Shown here piece after piece: positions 1 through 6,808 of a stretch of 20,815 nucleotides of DNA. Source of the DNA: Novosphingopyxis sp038234155 (GTDB taxonomy: Bacteria; Pseudomonadota; Alphaproteobacteria; Sphingomonadales; Sphingomonadaceae); NCBI GenBank assembly GCA_038234155.1, contig JBBSUT010000031.1, forward strand, positions 1 through 20,815, given 5' to 3'. The position numbers and the translations under genes are program-made. Position 1 is the stretch's first letter; every line of letters begins with the position of its first letter. The notes below the pieces were generated by a model that was not told the origin of the DNA, searched no databases, and saw only the letters and a program-made list of their open reading frames with translations.

Positions 1-100
1 CAAGGCCAGGATGGTGCGCATCACCAACGCCGGCCTGCAGGAAAGCCACGTCCACGATGTCGCCATCACCAGGGAAGCCCCGAACTACCCGACCCGTTGA
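1..100 (+). CDS. guaB: IMP dehydrogenase, C-terminal end (partial)
   Basis: This is the 3' end of a gene that begins left of the window. The frame starting at base 2 gives 32 residues and a TGA stop at 98-100. They include ITNAGLQESHVHDVAIT and end in EAPNYPTR, which closely matches the conserved tail of bacterial IMP dehydrogenases (QESHVHDV.IT.E.PNY). The enzyme oxidises IMP to XMP with NAD+, the committed step of guanine nucleotide synthesis in the cytoplasm. The catalytic loop and CBS domains lie outside the window, so only the identity of the tail can be judged. No clear intrinsic terminator follows: an A5/T5 hairpin at about 125-137 is AT-only and weak. Confidence 0.9.
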   Translation, partial: KARMVRITNAGLQESHVHDVAITREAPNYPTR

Positions 101-472
101 GACCGGCTCCAGCCCCGTCTTCAAAAAGTAATTTTTTCGTCCCGACGGAACATTGGTCGGCGTTCGGCTGATCCGGACACTGGCTTATCCGTGGACTGGC
201 TGATCCAGGGACTGGCTGATCGGGAGACAGGCTGATTTCCGGCGCATCGTGCAAAAAGCGCCACGTCAGATGGCCCATCGCGGCCAATCGGTCCGCAAAC
301 CGCTGTCCTACATCGACGCTTTTGCCTATATCCGCATCATGCCCATAAACATGCCCCAAATCCACCGTCCCAAGCGGTTGCTGCCGTTCATCCAAGGCGC
401 CTGCCAGATGAATGATATTCTCTCTCTGGACTGTGTGAAGCGTGTGAAGCTGGCCCGTCCGGAGCGCTCGGT
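101..472. other. Intergenic region between guaB and the RsmB-like gene
   Basis: These 372 bases carry no convincing gene. They hold an A5/T5 hairpin just after guaB, a 16-base tandem repeat (166-240), a 9-base tandem duplication GTGTGAAGC at 433-441 and 442-450, and the Shine-Dalgarno GGAGCG (461-466) of the downstream methyltransferase. An open plus-strand frame from GTG 249 to TGA 476 (75 codons) overlaps the downstream ATG by ATGA, but it has no ribosome binding site and no recognisable domain. A minus-strand frame over the same bases is no better. Confidence 0.6.
166..240. repeat. 16-base tandem repeat, about 4.5 copies
   Basis: Four consecutive 16-base units start at 166, 182, 198 and 214, and a partial fifth starts at 230. 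The units read GGCTGATCCGGACACT, GGCTTATCCGTGGACT, GGCTGATCCAGGGACT and GGCTGATCGGGAGACA, then GGCTGAT. The GGCTgATC core is nearly fixed and the 3' half varies. The period is not a multiple of three, so it does not encode a peptide repeat in one frame. The function is unknown; it could be a slippage-derived minisatellite or a cluster of protein-binding sites upstream of the next gene. Confidence 0.85.
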
Positions 473-1666
473 ATGACGCCCGCAGCGCGTGTCCAGTCGG
501 CGATCGAGCTGCTCGACGAGGTGATCGTGGCGGCGCGAGACGGCGGACCTGCGGCCGATGTCATCGCGCGGCAGTTCTTCAAGGCGCGCCGCTATGCCGG
601 GTCCAAGGATCGGCGCGCGGTGCGCGATCTGGCCTGGAACGCCATCCGCCGCTGGGGGGATCGTCCGGCCAGCGGGCGCGCCGCCATGCTGGGCATGGCC
701 GCGGCCCAACCCGAACTGACGGAGATGTTCGGCGCTGAGGGCCATGCCCCGGCCGCCATCGCCGCGGACGAGCCCATTGCGCACGGGCGCACCATCCCCG
801 GCTGGCTGGTCAAGCGTTTCGCCGCGCCGGTCCGCCGCGATCTCGACGCGCTGATGGAGCGCGCGCCGCTGGATCTGCGCGTCAATCAGCTGAAGGCCGG
901 TCGCGACGCGGTGCTGACCGAGCTGACCGAAATCGCCGCAGAACCGGTCGAAAGCGCGCCCAATGCCGTGCGGCTGCCGCCGGACAGCGACGTGCTGCGC
1001 ACCGAGGCGTTCCAGACCGGCCGCGTGGAGATCCAGGATCTCGGCAGCCAGCTGATCTGTCAGGCCAGCGGCGCCGAACCGGGCATGACCGTGCTCGATC
1101 TGTGCGCCGGCGCTGGCGGCAAGACGCTGGCGCTGGCCGCGCTGATGCACAACCGCGGGCGTCTGGTGGCCGCCGATACCGACCGGCGGCGGCTGAGCCA
1201 GCTGCCCGGCCGTGCCGAGCGCGCCGGTGCCACCATCGCCGAGACGCTGCTGCTCGATCCGGGCAAGGAAGCGCAGGCGCTGGAGAGCCTGGCCGGCGCG
1301 TGCGACGTGGTGCTGGTCGACGCGCCCTGTTCGGGCACGGGCACGTGGCGGCGCAATCCGGAGACGCGCTGGCGGCTGACGCCCAAGCGGCTGGAAGCGG
1401 TGACGGCGCTGCAGGCGCGGCTGATCGATCTGGCGGCCACCATGGTGTCGCCCGGCGGCACGCTGGTGTACGCCGTGTGCTCGCTGCTCGATGAGGAAGG
1501 CAAGGGCCAGATCGACCGGTTTCTGGCCGCCCATCCCGGCTGGCGGGCGCGCAACGATGACGGGCTTCCCGGCGCACCGGGCCGCGTCCACGGCAACGGA
1601 ACGCTGCTCGATCCGTCGCACGACGGCAGCGACGGCTTTTATTACGCGCGCCTATCGCCCACATGA
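473..1666 (+). CDS. RsmB/NOP-family rRNA (cytosine-C5) methyltransferase
   Basis: A cytoplasmic, SAM-dependent RNA m5C methyltransferase of 397 residues, probably acting on 16S rRNA. Residues about 6-130 resemble the NusB-like N-terminal domain of RsmB. The Rossmann methyltransferase domain follows, with the SAM-binding motif VLDLCAGAGGKT (207-218). Two family cysteines are visible: C286 in DAPCSGTG, which assists product release, and C336 in VYAVCSLL, the expected nucleophile. The C-terminal DGSDGFYYARL motif is also typical. The ATG at 473 is preceded by GGAGCG at a good distance. The protein is slightly shorter than E. coli RsmB (429 residues). The gene overlaps or nearly abuts the downstream TPR gene, so the two are probably co-transcribed. 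The family is certain; the exact target cytosine (RsmB-like C967 or another) cannot be read from sequence, so no symbol is assigned. Confidence 0.92.
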   Translation: MTPAARVQSAIELLDEVIVAARDGGPAADVIARQFFKARRYAGSKDRRAVRDLAWNAIRRWGDRPASGRAAMLGMAAAQPELTEMFGAEGHAPAAIAADEPIAHGRTIPGWLVKRFAAPVRRDLDALMERAPLDLRVNQLKAGRDAVLTELTEIAAEPVESAPNAVRLPPDSDVLRTEAFQTGRVEIQDLGSQLICQASGAEPGMTVLDLCAGAGGKTLALAALMHNRGRLVAADTDRRRLSQLPGRAERAGATIAETLLLDPGKEAQALESLAGACDVVLVDAPCSGTGTWRRNPETRWRLTPKRLEAVTALQARLIDLAATMVSPGGTLVYAVCSLLDEEGKGQIDRFLAAHPGWRARNDDGLPGAPGRVHGNGTLLDPSHDGSDGFYYARLSPT

Positions 1667-1698
1667 GGGCATCACACGACAGCATTTGGGATCTGATC

Positions 1699-2226
1699 AT
1701 GCGCTTCACACCTGCCGCCATTGCCCTCAGCGTGGCTCTTGCCATGGTCTCCAGCGGGGGCCTGTCGCAAACCGGGCCCAAGGTGGATGCGCGCGCGCTG
1801 GCGCTGGGCGACCGGGCGGCGGCGGCGGTGGCAACCGGCGATTACGAGGGGGCGATCGGCTATTACGAGACAGCGCTGGCGGTTGATCCGGCCTATCAGG
1901 ACGCGTTCGTATCGCTCGCCGGGATCGCGCTGAAGCAGGATCTGGATGGCAAAGCGATCCGCCTCTACCGCGAGGCGCTGAAGCGCGATCCCAATGACGC
2001 GGTGGCACTGGCCGGGGAAGGCGAGGCGCTGGCCGCGCGCGGCGCGCTGGAGCGGGCGCGTGAAGACCTTGCCCGGCTGCGCCTGCTCTGCCGGGCCGAC
2101 TGCAGCGCCGCCGATCGGCTGTCGATGGCGATCGACACGGCGGCAAGCGAGCCGGTCCGGTCGGCCGAAGCAGTGACACCCACGACCACGATCGACGATG
2201 CCCAGAGCGCGCAGGAACAGCCGTGA
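1699..2226 (+). CDS. Exported TPR-repeat protein
   Basis: A 175-residue protein with a signal-peptide-like N-terminus (MRFTPAAIALSVALAMVSSG, likely cleaved near residue 20-24), so it is probably periplasmic. Residues about 34-135 form roughly three tetratricopeptide repeats, visible as A...G.Y..AI.YYE.AL..DP and AIRLYREALKRDPND. A low-complexity tail rich in T, A, Q and E follows. TPRs mediate protein-protein contacts; no partner can be named. An in-frame ATG at 1663 overlaps the methyltransferase stop (ATGA), but the ATG at 1699 puts the signal peptide at the N-terminus and follows TTGGGA, so I prefer it. The intergenic distance is then 32 bases and co-transcription with the methyltransferase is likely. 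A CxxxC pair at residues 131 and 135 could form a disulfide. Confidence 0.82.
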   Translation: MRFTPAAIALSVALAMVSSGGLSQTGPKVDARALALGDRAAAAVATGDYEGAIGYYETALAVDPAYQDAFVSLAGIALKQDLDGKAIRLYREALKRDPNDAVALAGEGEALAARGALERAREDLARLRLLCRADCSAADRLSMAIDTAASEPVRSAEAVTPTTTIDDAQSAQEQP

Positions 2227-2273
2227 TCGCGCGCCTGCGGTGATCCCGCGAGCAGTGCCGCCTAGCGTGCCGG

Positions 2274-3185
2274 CTAGAAGTCGTAGACCAGGCTGGCGCG
2301 GCTGAGCGTGTTGAGATCGACCCGGCCGGGCTGCGGTTCGGTCTGATAGTCGAGCGTGTAGGACAGCCGCGCAGAGAGCGCCCCGATCAGCCGCGCATCG
2401 AGCGCGGTGGTGGAGGAGAATGTGCTGTTGTCGGTGGCGATGAAGCTCTCGGCGCGCTCGGTCACCGTCAGACCGTCGGCGATGCTCCAGCGGCCGTCGA
2501 GCGCCAGCAGGCCGGTCAGCACATCCTCGCTGCGGCCGGTGCGGTACCGGGTGCGGCGATAGGCCGGCCCGCCCTTGAGCGACAGGCGCAGATCGGCGCG
2601 GTCGAGCACGGTCCAGCCCACGCCTCCGGACAGGGCGTAGCGTTGGGCGATGCCCTGGATGCGATCCCGCTCGAACTGGGCCTGGCCGAAGGCGAAGCGC
2701 CGATCGTCGAAGCGGTACTGGCTCTCCAGCGCGGCCACGGCCCGCTCGCGCGTGACCGTGCCGTTGCTCTTCTGATAGTCCACCTGGCTGCGCAGCTCAT
2801 GCGTCCAGTCCGCCCCCTCGCGCTCGAGGCGCAGGCCGGCGTTCAGGCCGATGTCGCTGCTGTTGCCGGTGGTGCGCGAGAAGCCGAGCTGCCCCTCGCC
2901 GTCCCAGCGCTCGAACAGGTCGGCGTTGCGCAGGTCCGCCAGTTTGCGCTCCTGGACCTTGGTCTTCCAGCCGGACACCATCGCATCGATTGCCGCCGCC
3001 TGACCGGGCTGCGCCCGCTTGGCGTATTTGGCGACCGTATCGACTTCGCCGGCATTGCCGCCCGCAATCGCCGCTTCCAGCATGGTCTGCACCAGGTCGG
3101 CAGGCGGCGGACCGGAGCGCTGCGCCGCAGCCGAGGACGAAGCCATGGTGCCGGTCAGAAGCACCGCGGCGAGCAGGGGGTTCAT
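2274..3185 (-). CDS. DUF481-family outer-membrane protein
   Basis: A 303-residue exported protein. The N-terminus MNPLLAAVLLTGTMASSSAAA is a Sec signal peptide, likely cleaved before Q22. A short charged alpha-helical stretch follows (about 25-90), then alternating beta-strand sequence to the end, finishing in SRASLVYDF with a terminal phenylalanine, as expected for a beta-barrel. The ELRSQVDYQKSNG and RFAFGQAQFERDRIQGI segments resemble the DUF481 (YdiY-like) family, whose function is poorly known. The open frame extends four codons upstream to TTG 3194, but ATG 3185 is the natural start for the signal peptide; neither has a strong Shine-Dalgarno. It begins 22 bases after the RppH stop, so it is the last gene of a three-gene minus-strand unit. 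Confidence 0.83.
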   Translation of the reverse strand: MNPLLAAVLLTGTMASSSAAAQRSGPPPADLVQTMLEAAIAGGNAGEVDTVAKYAKRAQPGQAAAIDAMVSGWKTKVQERKLADLRNADLFERWDGEGQLGFSRTTGNSSDIGLNAGLRLEREGADWTHELRSQVDYQKSNGTVTRERAVAALESQYRFDDRRFAFGQAQFERDRIQGIAQRYALSGGVGWTVLDRADLRLSLKGGPAYRRTRYRTGRSEDVLTGLLALDGRWSIADGLTVTERAESFIATDNSTFSSTTALDARLIGALSARLSYTLDYQTEPQPGRVDLNTLSRASLVYDF

Positions 3186-3207
3186 AGCGCGCAACTTTGG
3201 GAGCGGA

Positions 3208-3687
3208 TCAGATCAGCGGACCAAATTCTTCGACGATGTCCCGATAGAGCTTGCGTTTGAATGGAACGATAATTTGCGGCAGCTCCTCGGGATCGGCCCA
3301 GCGCCACGCGCGAAATTCGGCGTGCTTGGTGGCGATATCGACGTCGCCGTCCTCGCCTTCGAACCGCATCAGGAACCAGCTTTGCCGCTGTCCGCCGAAG
3401 CGGCCACCCCAGATCTTTCCCAGCAGCTCCGGCGGTAGATCATAGAACAGCTCCTGCCCGGCGCGCGCTACAATAGTAACCTTGGCCGCGGGAATACCCG
3501 TCTCTTCGGTCAACTCGCGCAATGCGGCGGCCTCGGCATCCTCGCCGACATCGATGCCACCCTGCGGCATCTGCCAGGCGTCGCTATCCGGGTTGTCGAT
3601 GCGCTGCCCTACAAACACCTTGCCAGCCTTGTTGGCCAGCATGATCCCGGCGCACGGCCGATAGGGCAGCTCGATGGCGGTCGTCAT
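3208..3687 (-). CDS. rppH: RNA pyrophosphohydrolase (Nudix hydrolase)
   Basis: A 159-residue Nudix hydrolase that removes pyrophosphate from the 5' triphosphate end of mRNAs, the 'decapping' step that triggers RNase E-dependent decay in the cytoplasm. The Nudix box GX5EX7REUXEEXGU runs from G43 to I65 with R57, E58, E61 and E62 intact. RppH/Ap4A-hydrolase features include YRPCAGIM at the N-terminus, DAWQMPQGGID before the box, and FEFRAW-like HAEFRAW with VPFKRKLYRDIV near the C-terminus. Length is normal for alphaproteobacterial RppH. The ATG overlaps the upstream esterase stop by four bases (ATGA, 3684-3687), and GGAG lies seven bases before it inside the esterase gene, indicating translational coupling. 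A dinucleoside polyphosphate hydrolase activity is the alternative or additional role. Confidence 0.92.
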   Translation of the reverse strand: MTTAIELPYRPCAGIMLANKAGKVFVGQRIDNPDSDAWQMPQGGIDVGEDAEAAALRELTEETGIPAAKVTIVARAGQELFYDLPPELLGKIWGGRFGGQRQSWFLMRFEGEDGDVDIATKHAEFRAWRWADPEELPQIIVPFKRKLYRDIVEEFGPLI

Positions 3688-4640
3688 GCATCGGCTCCGA
3701 TATCGGCCAATGTGTCTTTCATCAGGCCGAACAGCTTGCCGACATCATGCTGCCCCGACGGGATGGCTTTGCGCAATCCGATGAAGCCGTGGATCGTGCC
3801 GTCTGCAACCATGTCACGCACCGGAACGCCGGCTGCGCGCAATTTGGCGGCATAGGCCTGTCCTTGATCGCGCAGGGGATCGAGCGAGGCAGTGACGATC
3901 ACGGTTGGCGGCATGCCTTCCTGAGGCAGATGGAGCACGTCATTGCGATCGTGACCGACTTCGGCGGCATATTGCCGTCCGAACCATTCCATCGTCTCGC
4001 TGGTGAGCAGAAATCCTTCGCCGCATTCGCGCAAGCTCTCATAATCGCCTCCCGAATCCACCACCGGATAGATTGGAAACTGCGCGATCACCGGCACGCC
4101 CGCTGGAGAGGTTTTCAGCGCCATCGTGGTGACGATCGCCAGATTGCCGCCAGCGCTGTCGCCGCACGGGATCAGACCGGTGGGCTTGAACGGAAGCGCG
4201 GTGGGATTGGACGCAACCCAGCGCGCCGCGGCTTCGCAATCGTCTGGCGCAGCCGGAAACGGATGTTCGGGTGCCAGCCTGTAATCGACGGCCACCACTG
4301 GCAGATCCAGCGCCTTGGCCAGGCTGGTGCAGAACGGATGATGGCTCGCCAAATCGCCGATTACGAAGCCGCCGCCGTGGAGGAACAGGATAACCGCACT
4401 GTCGTCGCGACCGGGCCGGGCGTCGTAATAGCGCAGCGCAATTCGGCCGCCCGGACCCTCGCAATGCATATCGGTTATGACGGCCAGATCTTCTGGGGGA
4501 GCGTCTGCCAGCGGCGTAAGCATGGTGAAGGCTTGGCGCGCCTCCGTGGGCGTGCCTTCATGCGCGGCCTTTCCCCCCATCTGCTCGAGCATCTCGAGGA
4601 AAGTGCGCACATCGTCGCGCACGTGGAGATCGGCCATCAT
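3684..4640 (-). CDS. Alpha/beta hydrolase, hormone-sensitive-lipase (family IV) esterase
   Basis: A 318-residue cytoplasmic carboxylesterase; no signal peptide is seen. The HSL-family oxyanion-hole motif HGGG is at 88-91. The nucleophile elbow GDSAGG gives S162, and the triad is completed by D254 (SLDPLRD) and H284 (HGF). DYRLAPEHPFPA (119-130) is another family hallmark. Such enzymes hydrolyse short- to medium-chain esters; the natural substrate is unknown. Two ATGs in tandem (4640 and 4637) are possible starts. The Shine-Dalgarno AAAGGA is better spaced from the second, so the true start may be 4637. It is the first gene of the minus-strand unit with rppH and the DUF481 gene, and is divergent from korA across 172 bases. 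Confidence 0.9.
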   Translation of the reverse strand: MMADLHVRDDVRTFLEMLEQMGGKAAHEGTPTEARQAFTMLTPLADAPPEDLAVITDMHCEGPGGRIALRYYDARPGRDDSAVILFLHGGGFVIGDLASHHPFCTSLAKALDLPVVAVDYRLAPEHPFPAAPDDCEAAARWVASNPTALPFKPTGLIPCGDSAGGNLAIVTTMALKTSPAGVPVIAQFPIYPVVDSGGDYESLRECGEGFLLTSETMEWFGRQYAAEVGHDRNDVLHLPQEGMPPTVIVTASLDPLRDQGQAYAAKLRAAGVPVRDMVADGTIHGFIGLRKAIPSGQHDVGKLFGLMKDTLADIGADA

Positions 4641-4666
4641 CGTTCCTTTCGTCTGTCAATATTGGT

Positions 4667-4696
4667 GTAAGTGGCGGCGCGGGCGCAAGCTGTCAA
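4667..4696 (-). promoter_or_regulatory. Candidate promoter for the esterase-rppH unit
   Basis: On the minus strand a perfect -35 hexamer TTGACA (4691-4696) lies about 55 bases before the esterase start. The best -10 at an 18-base spacing is only ACTTAC (4667-4672), a poor match. The heptamer TTGACAG occurs a second time at 4653-4659, too close to the ATG to serve as a -35. The call rests mainly on position and the -35. Confidence 0.25.
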
Positions 4697-4812
4697 AATC
4701 TAATCGGCGAACCGCAGGATGGGCGCGGCACAGTTTTTCTAATTTGCGGAAGCGCGCCGGCTGTCCTACCTCCCGCCGTGATGGATCATGCAATAGGCAA
4801 GAAAGGCCGGAC

Positions 4813-6669
4813 ATGGCGACGGCGCTGAAAGAACAGGGCAAGGCGGAGAGCGCTGAGCGGATTGTGGTTCGCTTTGCTGGCGACAGCGGCGATGGCATGC
4901 AGTTGACCGGCGGGCAGTTCACGATGTCGTCCGCGATGGCCGGCAATGATTTCGCCACTTTCCCCGATTTTCCCGCGGAAATTCGCGCCCCGCAGGGCAC
5001 GCTGTTTGGCGTGTCGGCGTTTCAGATCAATTTCGGCTCGACGGCAATCGAAACGGCGGGCGATCGGCCCGACGTTCTGGTGGCGATGAACCCGGCTGCG
5101 CTGAAGACCAATGTAGGGTCCCTGCGCGAGGGTGGTTTGATCATCGTCGACACCGGCGAGTTCGGGAAACGCAACCTCGACAAGGCAAAGTACGAGACCA
5201 ATCCGCTGGAAGACGGCAGCCTTGCGCCCTATGATTTGCTGGCCTTCGACATCAGCGCGCTTACCCTAGAGGCGGTCAAACCCTTCGGCCTTGGCAATAA
5301 GGAGGCGCTGCGCAGCAAAAACATGTGGACGCTGGGGCTGGCGCTGTGGATGTTCGACCGGGACCGCCAGCCAATCGTCGACTGGCTCAACGCCAAGTTT
5401 GCCAAAAAGCCGGACATTGCTGAAGCCAATATCGCCGCGTTGAATGCCGGCCATGCCTATGGCGAGACGGCCGAGATTTCCGGCCCGCTTAAGCAGCACC
5501 GCGTCGACCCGGCACCGGCAGAGCCGGGACTTTACCGCACGGTCAACGGAGCAGAAGCGGCGGCGCTCGGCCTCGTCGCTGGCGCCCGGCTGGCGGGTCT
5601 GCCGCTGTTCTTCGGCGGTTATCCGATCACGCCGGCATCGGCGATCCTGCACCATCTGTCGCGCCTCAAGGAGTTCGGCGTTACCACATTTCAGGCGGAA
5701 GATGAGATCGCGGCGATCTGTTCGGCGATCGGTGCAAGCTATGCGGGGCAGCTGGGCGTTACCAGTTCATCCGGTCCGGGTATCGCACTGAAGGGTGAGG
5801 CCATGGGCCTGGCCATCATGACCGAGTTGCCGCTGGTCATTGTCAACTCCCAGCGCGGCGGTCCATCGACCGGGCTACCCACCAAGACCGAACAGTCCGA
5901 TCTTTATCAGGCAGTCTACGGCCGCAACGGCGATGCGCCGATGCCGGTGGTGGCCGCGCGCTCGCCCGTCGACGTGTTCGATTGCGCGATCGAGGCGGTA
6001 CGGCTGGCGGTGCAGTATATGACGCCCGTCATGCTGCTGACCGACGGTTATATTGCCAATGCCGCCGAGCCCTGGAAGGTGCCGGATATGGACAGCTATA
6101 CGCCGTTCGAGGTTGAGTTTTTGGAGGGTGTGCCCGAGGGCGGTTTCCTGCCTTATTCGCGCGATGCCAAGCTGGCGCGGCCGTGGGTCAAGCCCGGCAC
6201 GCCCGGCTTGACGCACCGCATCGGCGGGATCGAAAAGGCTGCGGGTACAGGGCATATCGATTATAGTCCCGAGAACCACGCCCGGATGACCGGCATCCGC
6301 GCAGCCAAGGTGATGGGGGTGCAGGATTCGATTCCCCATCAGCACGTGACACTTGGTGAGCCAGGTGGGAAGCTGGCGATGGTTGGTTGGGGATCGACTT
6401 TCGGGCCGATCCATCAGGCGGTGCGCCGCATGCGCCGCGACGGTTACGACGTCAGCCACATCCACATCCGCCACATCTGGCCGATGCCCGCCAATCTTGG
6501 TGATTTGCTGAAAGGCTATGACCGGGTGATCGTGCCAGAGATGAACACAGGCCAGCTCAAGACCCTGCTGCGCGACCAGTTTCTCATCGACGCGCAGCCG
6601 CTGAACAAGGTGACCGGCCAACCGTTCACGATCGCCGAGCTGGAATTGGCCATCCAGGAGGCCGAGTAA
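4813..6669 (+). CDS. korA: 2-oxoglutarate (2-oxoacid):ferredoxin oxidoreductase, fused gamma-alpha subunit
   Basis: A 618-residue subunit of the two-subunit CoA-dependent 2-oxoacid:ferredoxin oxidoreductase. With KorB it oxidatively decarboxylates probably 2-oxoglutarate to succinyl-CoA and passes electrons to ferredoxin. Residues about 16-205 form the gamma domain (FAGDSGDGMQLTGGQF, FPAEIRAPQGT). Residues about 245-450 form the alpha/pyrimidine domain (GGYPITPAS 268-276, FQAEDEIAA, SSSGPGIALKGEA, QRGGPSTGLPTKTEQSDL), and the transketolase C-terminal-like domain follows. ATG 4813 follows AGAAAGG. The frame stays open far upstream, but that part is antisense to the esterase and lacks domain similarity, so it is rejected. 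No ferredoxin gene is adjacent. Substrate preference (2-oxoglutarate versus pyruvate or branched-chain acids) is inferred from resemblance to the KorAB type. Confidence 0.93.
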   Translation: MATALKEQGKAESAERIVVRFAGDSGDGMQLTGGQFTMSSAMAGNDFATFPDFPAEIRAPQGTLFGVSAFQINFGSTAIETAGDRPDVLVAMNPAALKTNVGSLREGGLIIVDTGEFGKRNLDKAKYETNPLEDGSLAPYDLLAFDISALTLEAVKPFGLGNKEALRSKNMWTLGLALWMFDRDRQPIVDWLNAKFAKKPDIAEANIAALNAGHAYGETAEISGPLKQHRVDPAPAEPGLYRTVNGAEAAALGLVAGARLAGLPLFFGGYPITPASAILHHLSRLKEFGVTTFQAEDEIAAICSAIGASYAGQLGVTSSSGPGIALKGEAMGLAIMTELPLVIVNSQRGGPSTGLPTKTEQSDLYQAVYGRNGDAPMPVVAARSPVDVFDCAIEAVRLAVQYMTPVMLLTDGYIANAAEPWKVPDMDSYTPFEVEFLEGVPEGGFLPYSRDAKLARPWVKPGTPGLTHRIGGIEKAAGTGHIDYSPENHARMTGIRAAKVMGVQDSIPHQHVTLGEPGGKLAMVGWGSTFGPIHQAVRRMRRDGYDVSHIHIRHIWPMPANLGDLLKGYDRVIVPEMNTGQLKTLLRDQFLIDAQPLNKVTGQPFTIAELELAIQEAE

Positions 6670-6675
6670 TGCCCC

Positions 6676-6682
6676 GGGAGGT
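6676..6682 (+). promoter_or_regulatory. Strong Shine-Dalgarno of the 34-codon ORF
   Basis: GGGAGGT ends six bases before ATG 6689. It is the best anti-16S match among the start sites I examined here, stronger than those of korA and korB. It is the main evidence that the short ORF is translated. Confidence 0.75.
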
Positions 6683-6688
6683 TCTAAA

Positions 6689-6793
6689 ATGCCCGGCTTG
6701 ATCGAACCAGACAATCCCAAGCCGAAACCCGTTCTGCCCCTGATCCTGATGCTGGCGGTGGTCGGTTTCCTGATCTGGAAACTATATTCCTAA
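6689..6793 (+). CDS. 34-residue single-span membrane microprotein between korA and korB
   Basis: An unrecognised short gene. It starts at ATG 6689, 19 bases after the korA stop, and ends at TAA 6791-6793, 15 bases before the korB ATG. The first 14 residues (MPGLIEPDNPKPKP) are polar and proline-rich. Residues 15-30 (VLPLILMLAVVGFLIW) form one strongly hydrophobic helix of about 16-19 residues, and the tail is KLYS. Lysines on both sides (K11, K13, K31) leave the topology undecided. It has no cysteine, so it does not bind a cluster itself. Its perfect ribosome binding site and tight operon position argue for a real membrane microprotein made with the oxidoreductase. A role in anchoring, assembling or stabilising KorAB, or in a membrane redox step, is inference only. 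It could also be an unrelated small membrane protein that only shares the transcript. Confidence 0.72.
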   Translation: MPGLIEPDNPKPKPVLPLILMLAVVGFLIWKLYS

Positions 6794-6808
6794 TCGAGAG
6801 TTAGCCCG

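Noticed and set aside
249..476. Possible 75-codon gene overlapping the RsmB-like start by ATGA
   Set aside because: The overlap is suggestive, but there is no ribosome binding site before GTG 249, no recognisable domain, and a minus-strand frame over the same bases looks equally protein-like.
326..1621. Long minus-strand open frame opposite the RsmB-like gene (431 codons)
   Set aside because: Its product is a histidine/arginine/glutamine-rich sequence without domains, as expected from the antisense of a GC-rich gene; the plus strand carries clear methyltransferase motifs.
4477..4812. N-terminal extension of korA upstream of ATG 4813
   Set aside because: It overlaps the esterase gene and divergent promoter region, has no similarity to the family, and ATG 4813 has its own AGAAAGG site.
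4781..4828. 15-codon ORF overlapping the korA start as a possible leader peptide
   Set aside because: No Shine-Dalgarno sequence, and no run of regulatory codons or attenuator hairpin follows.
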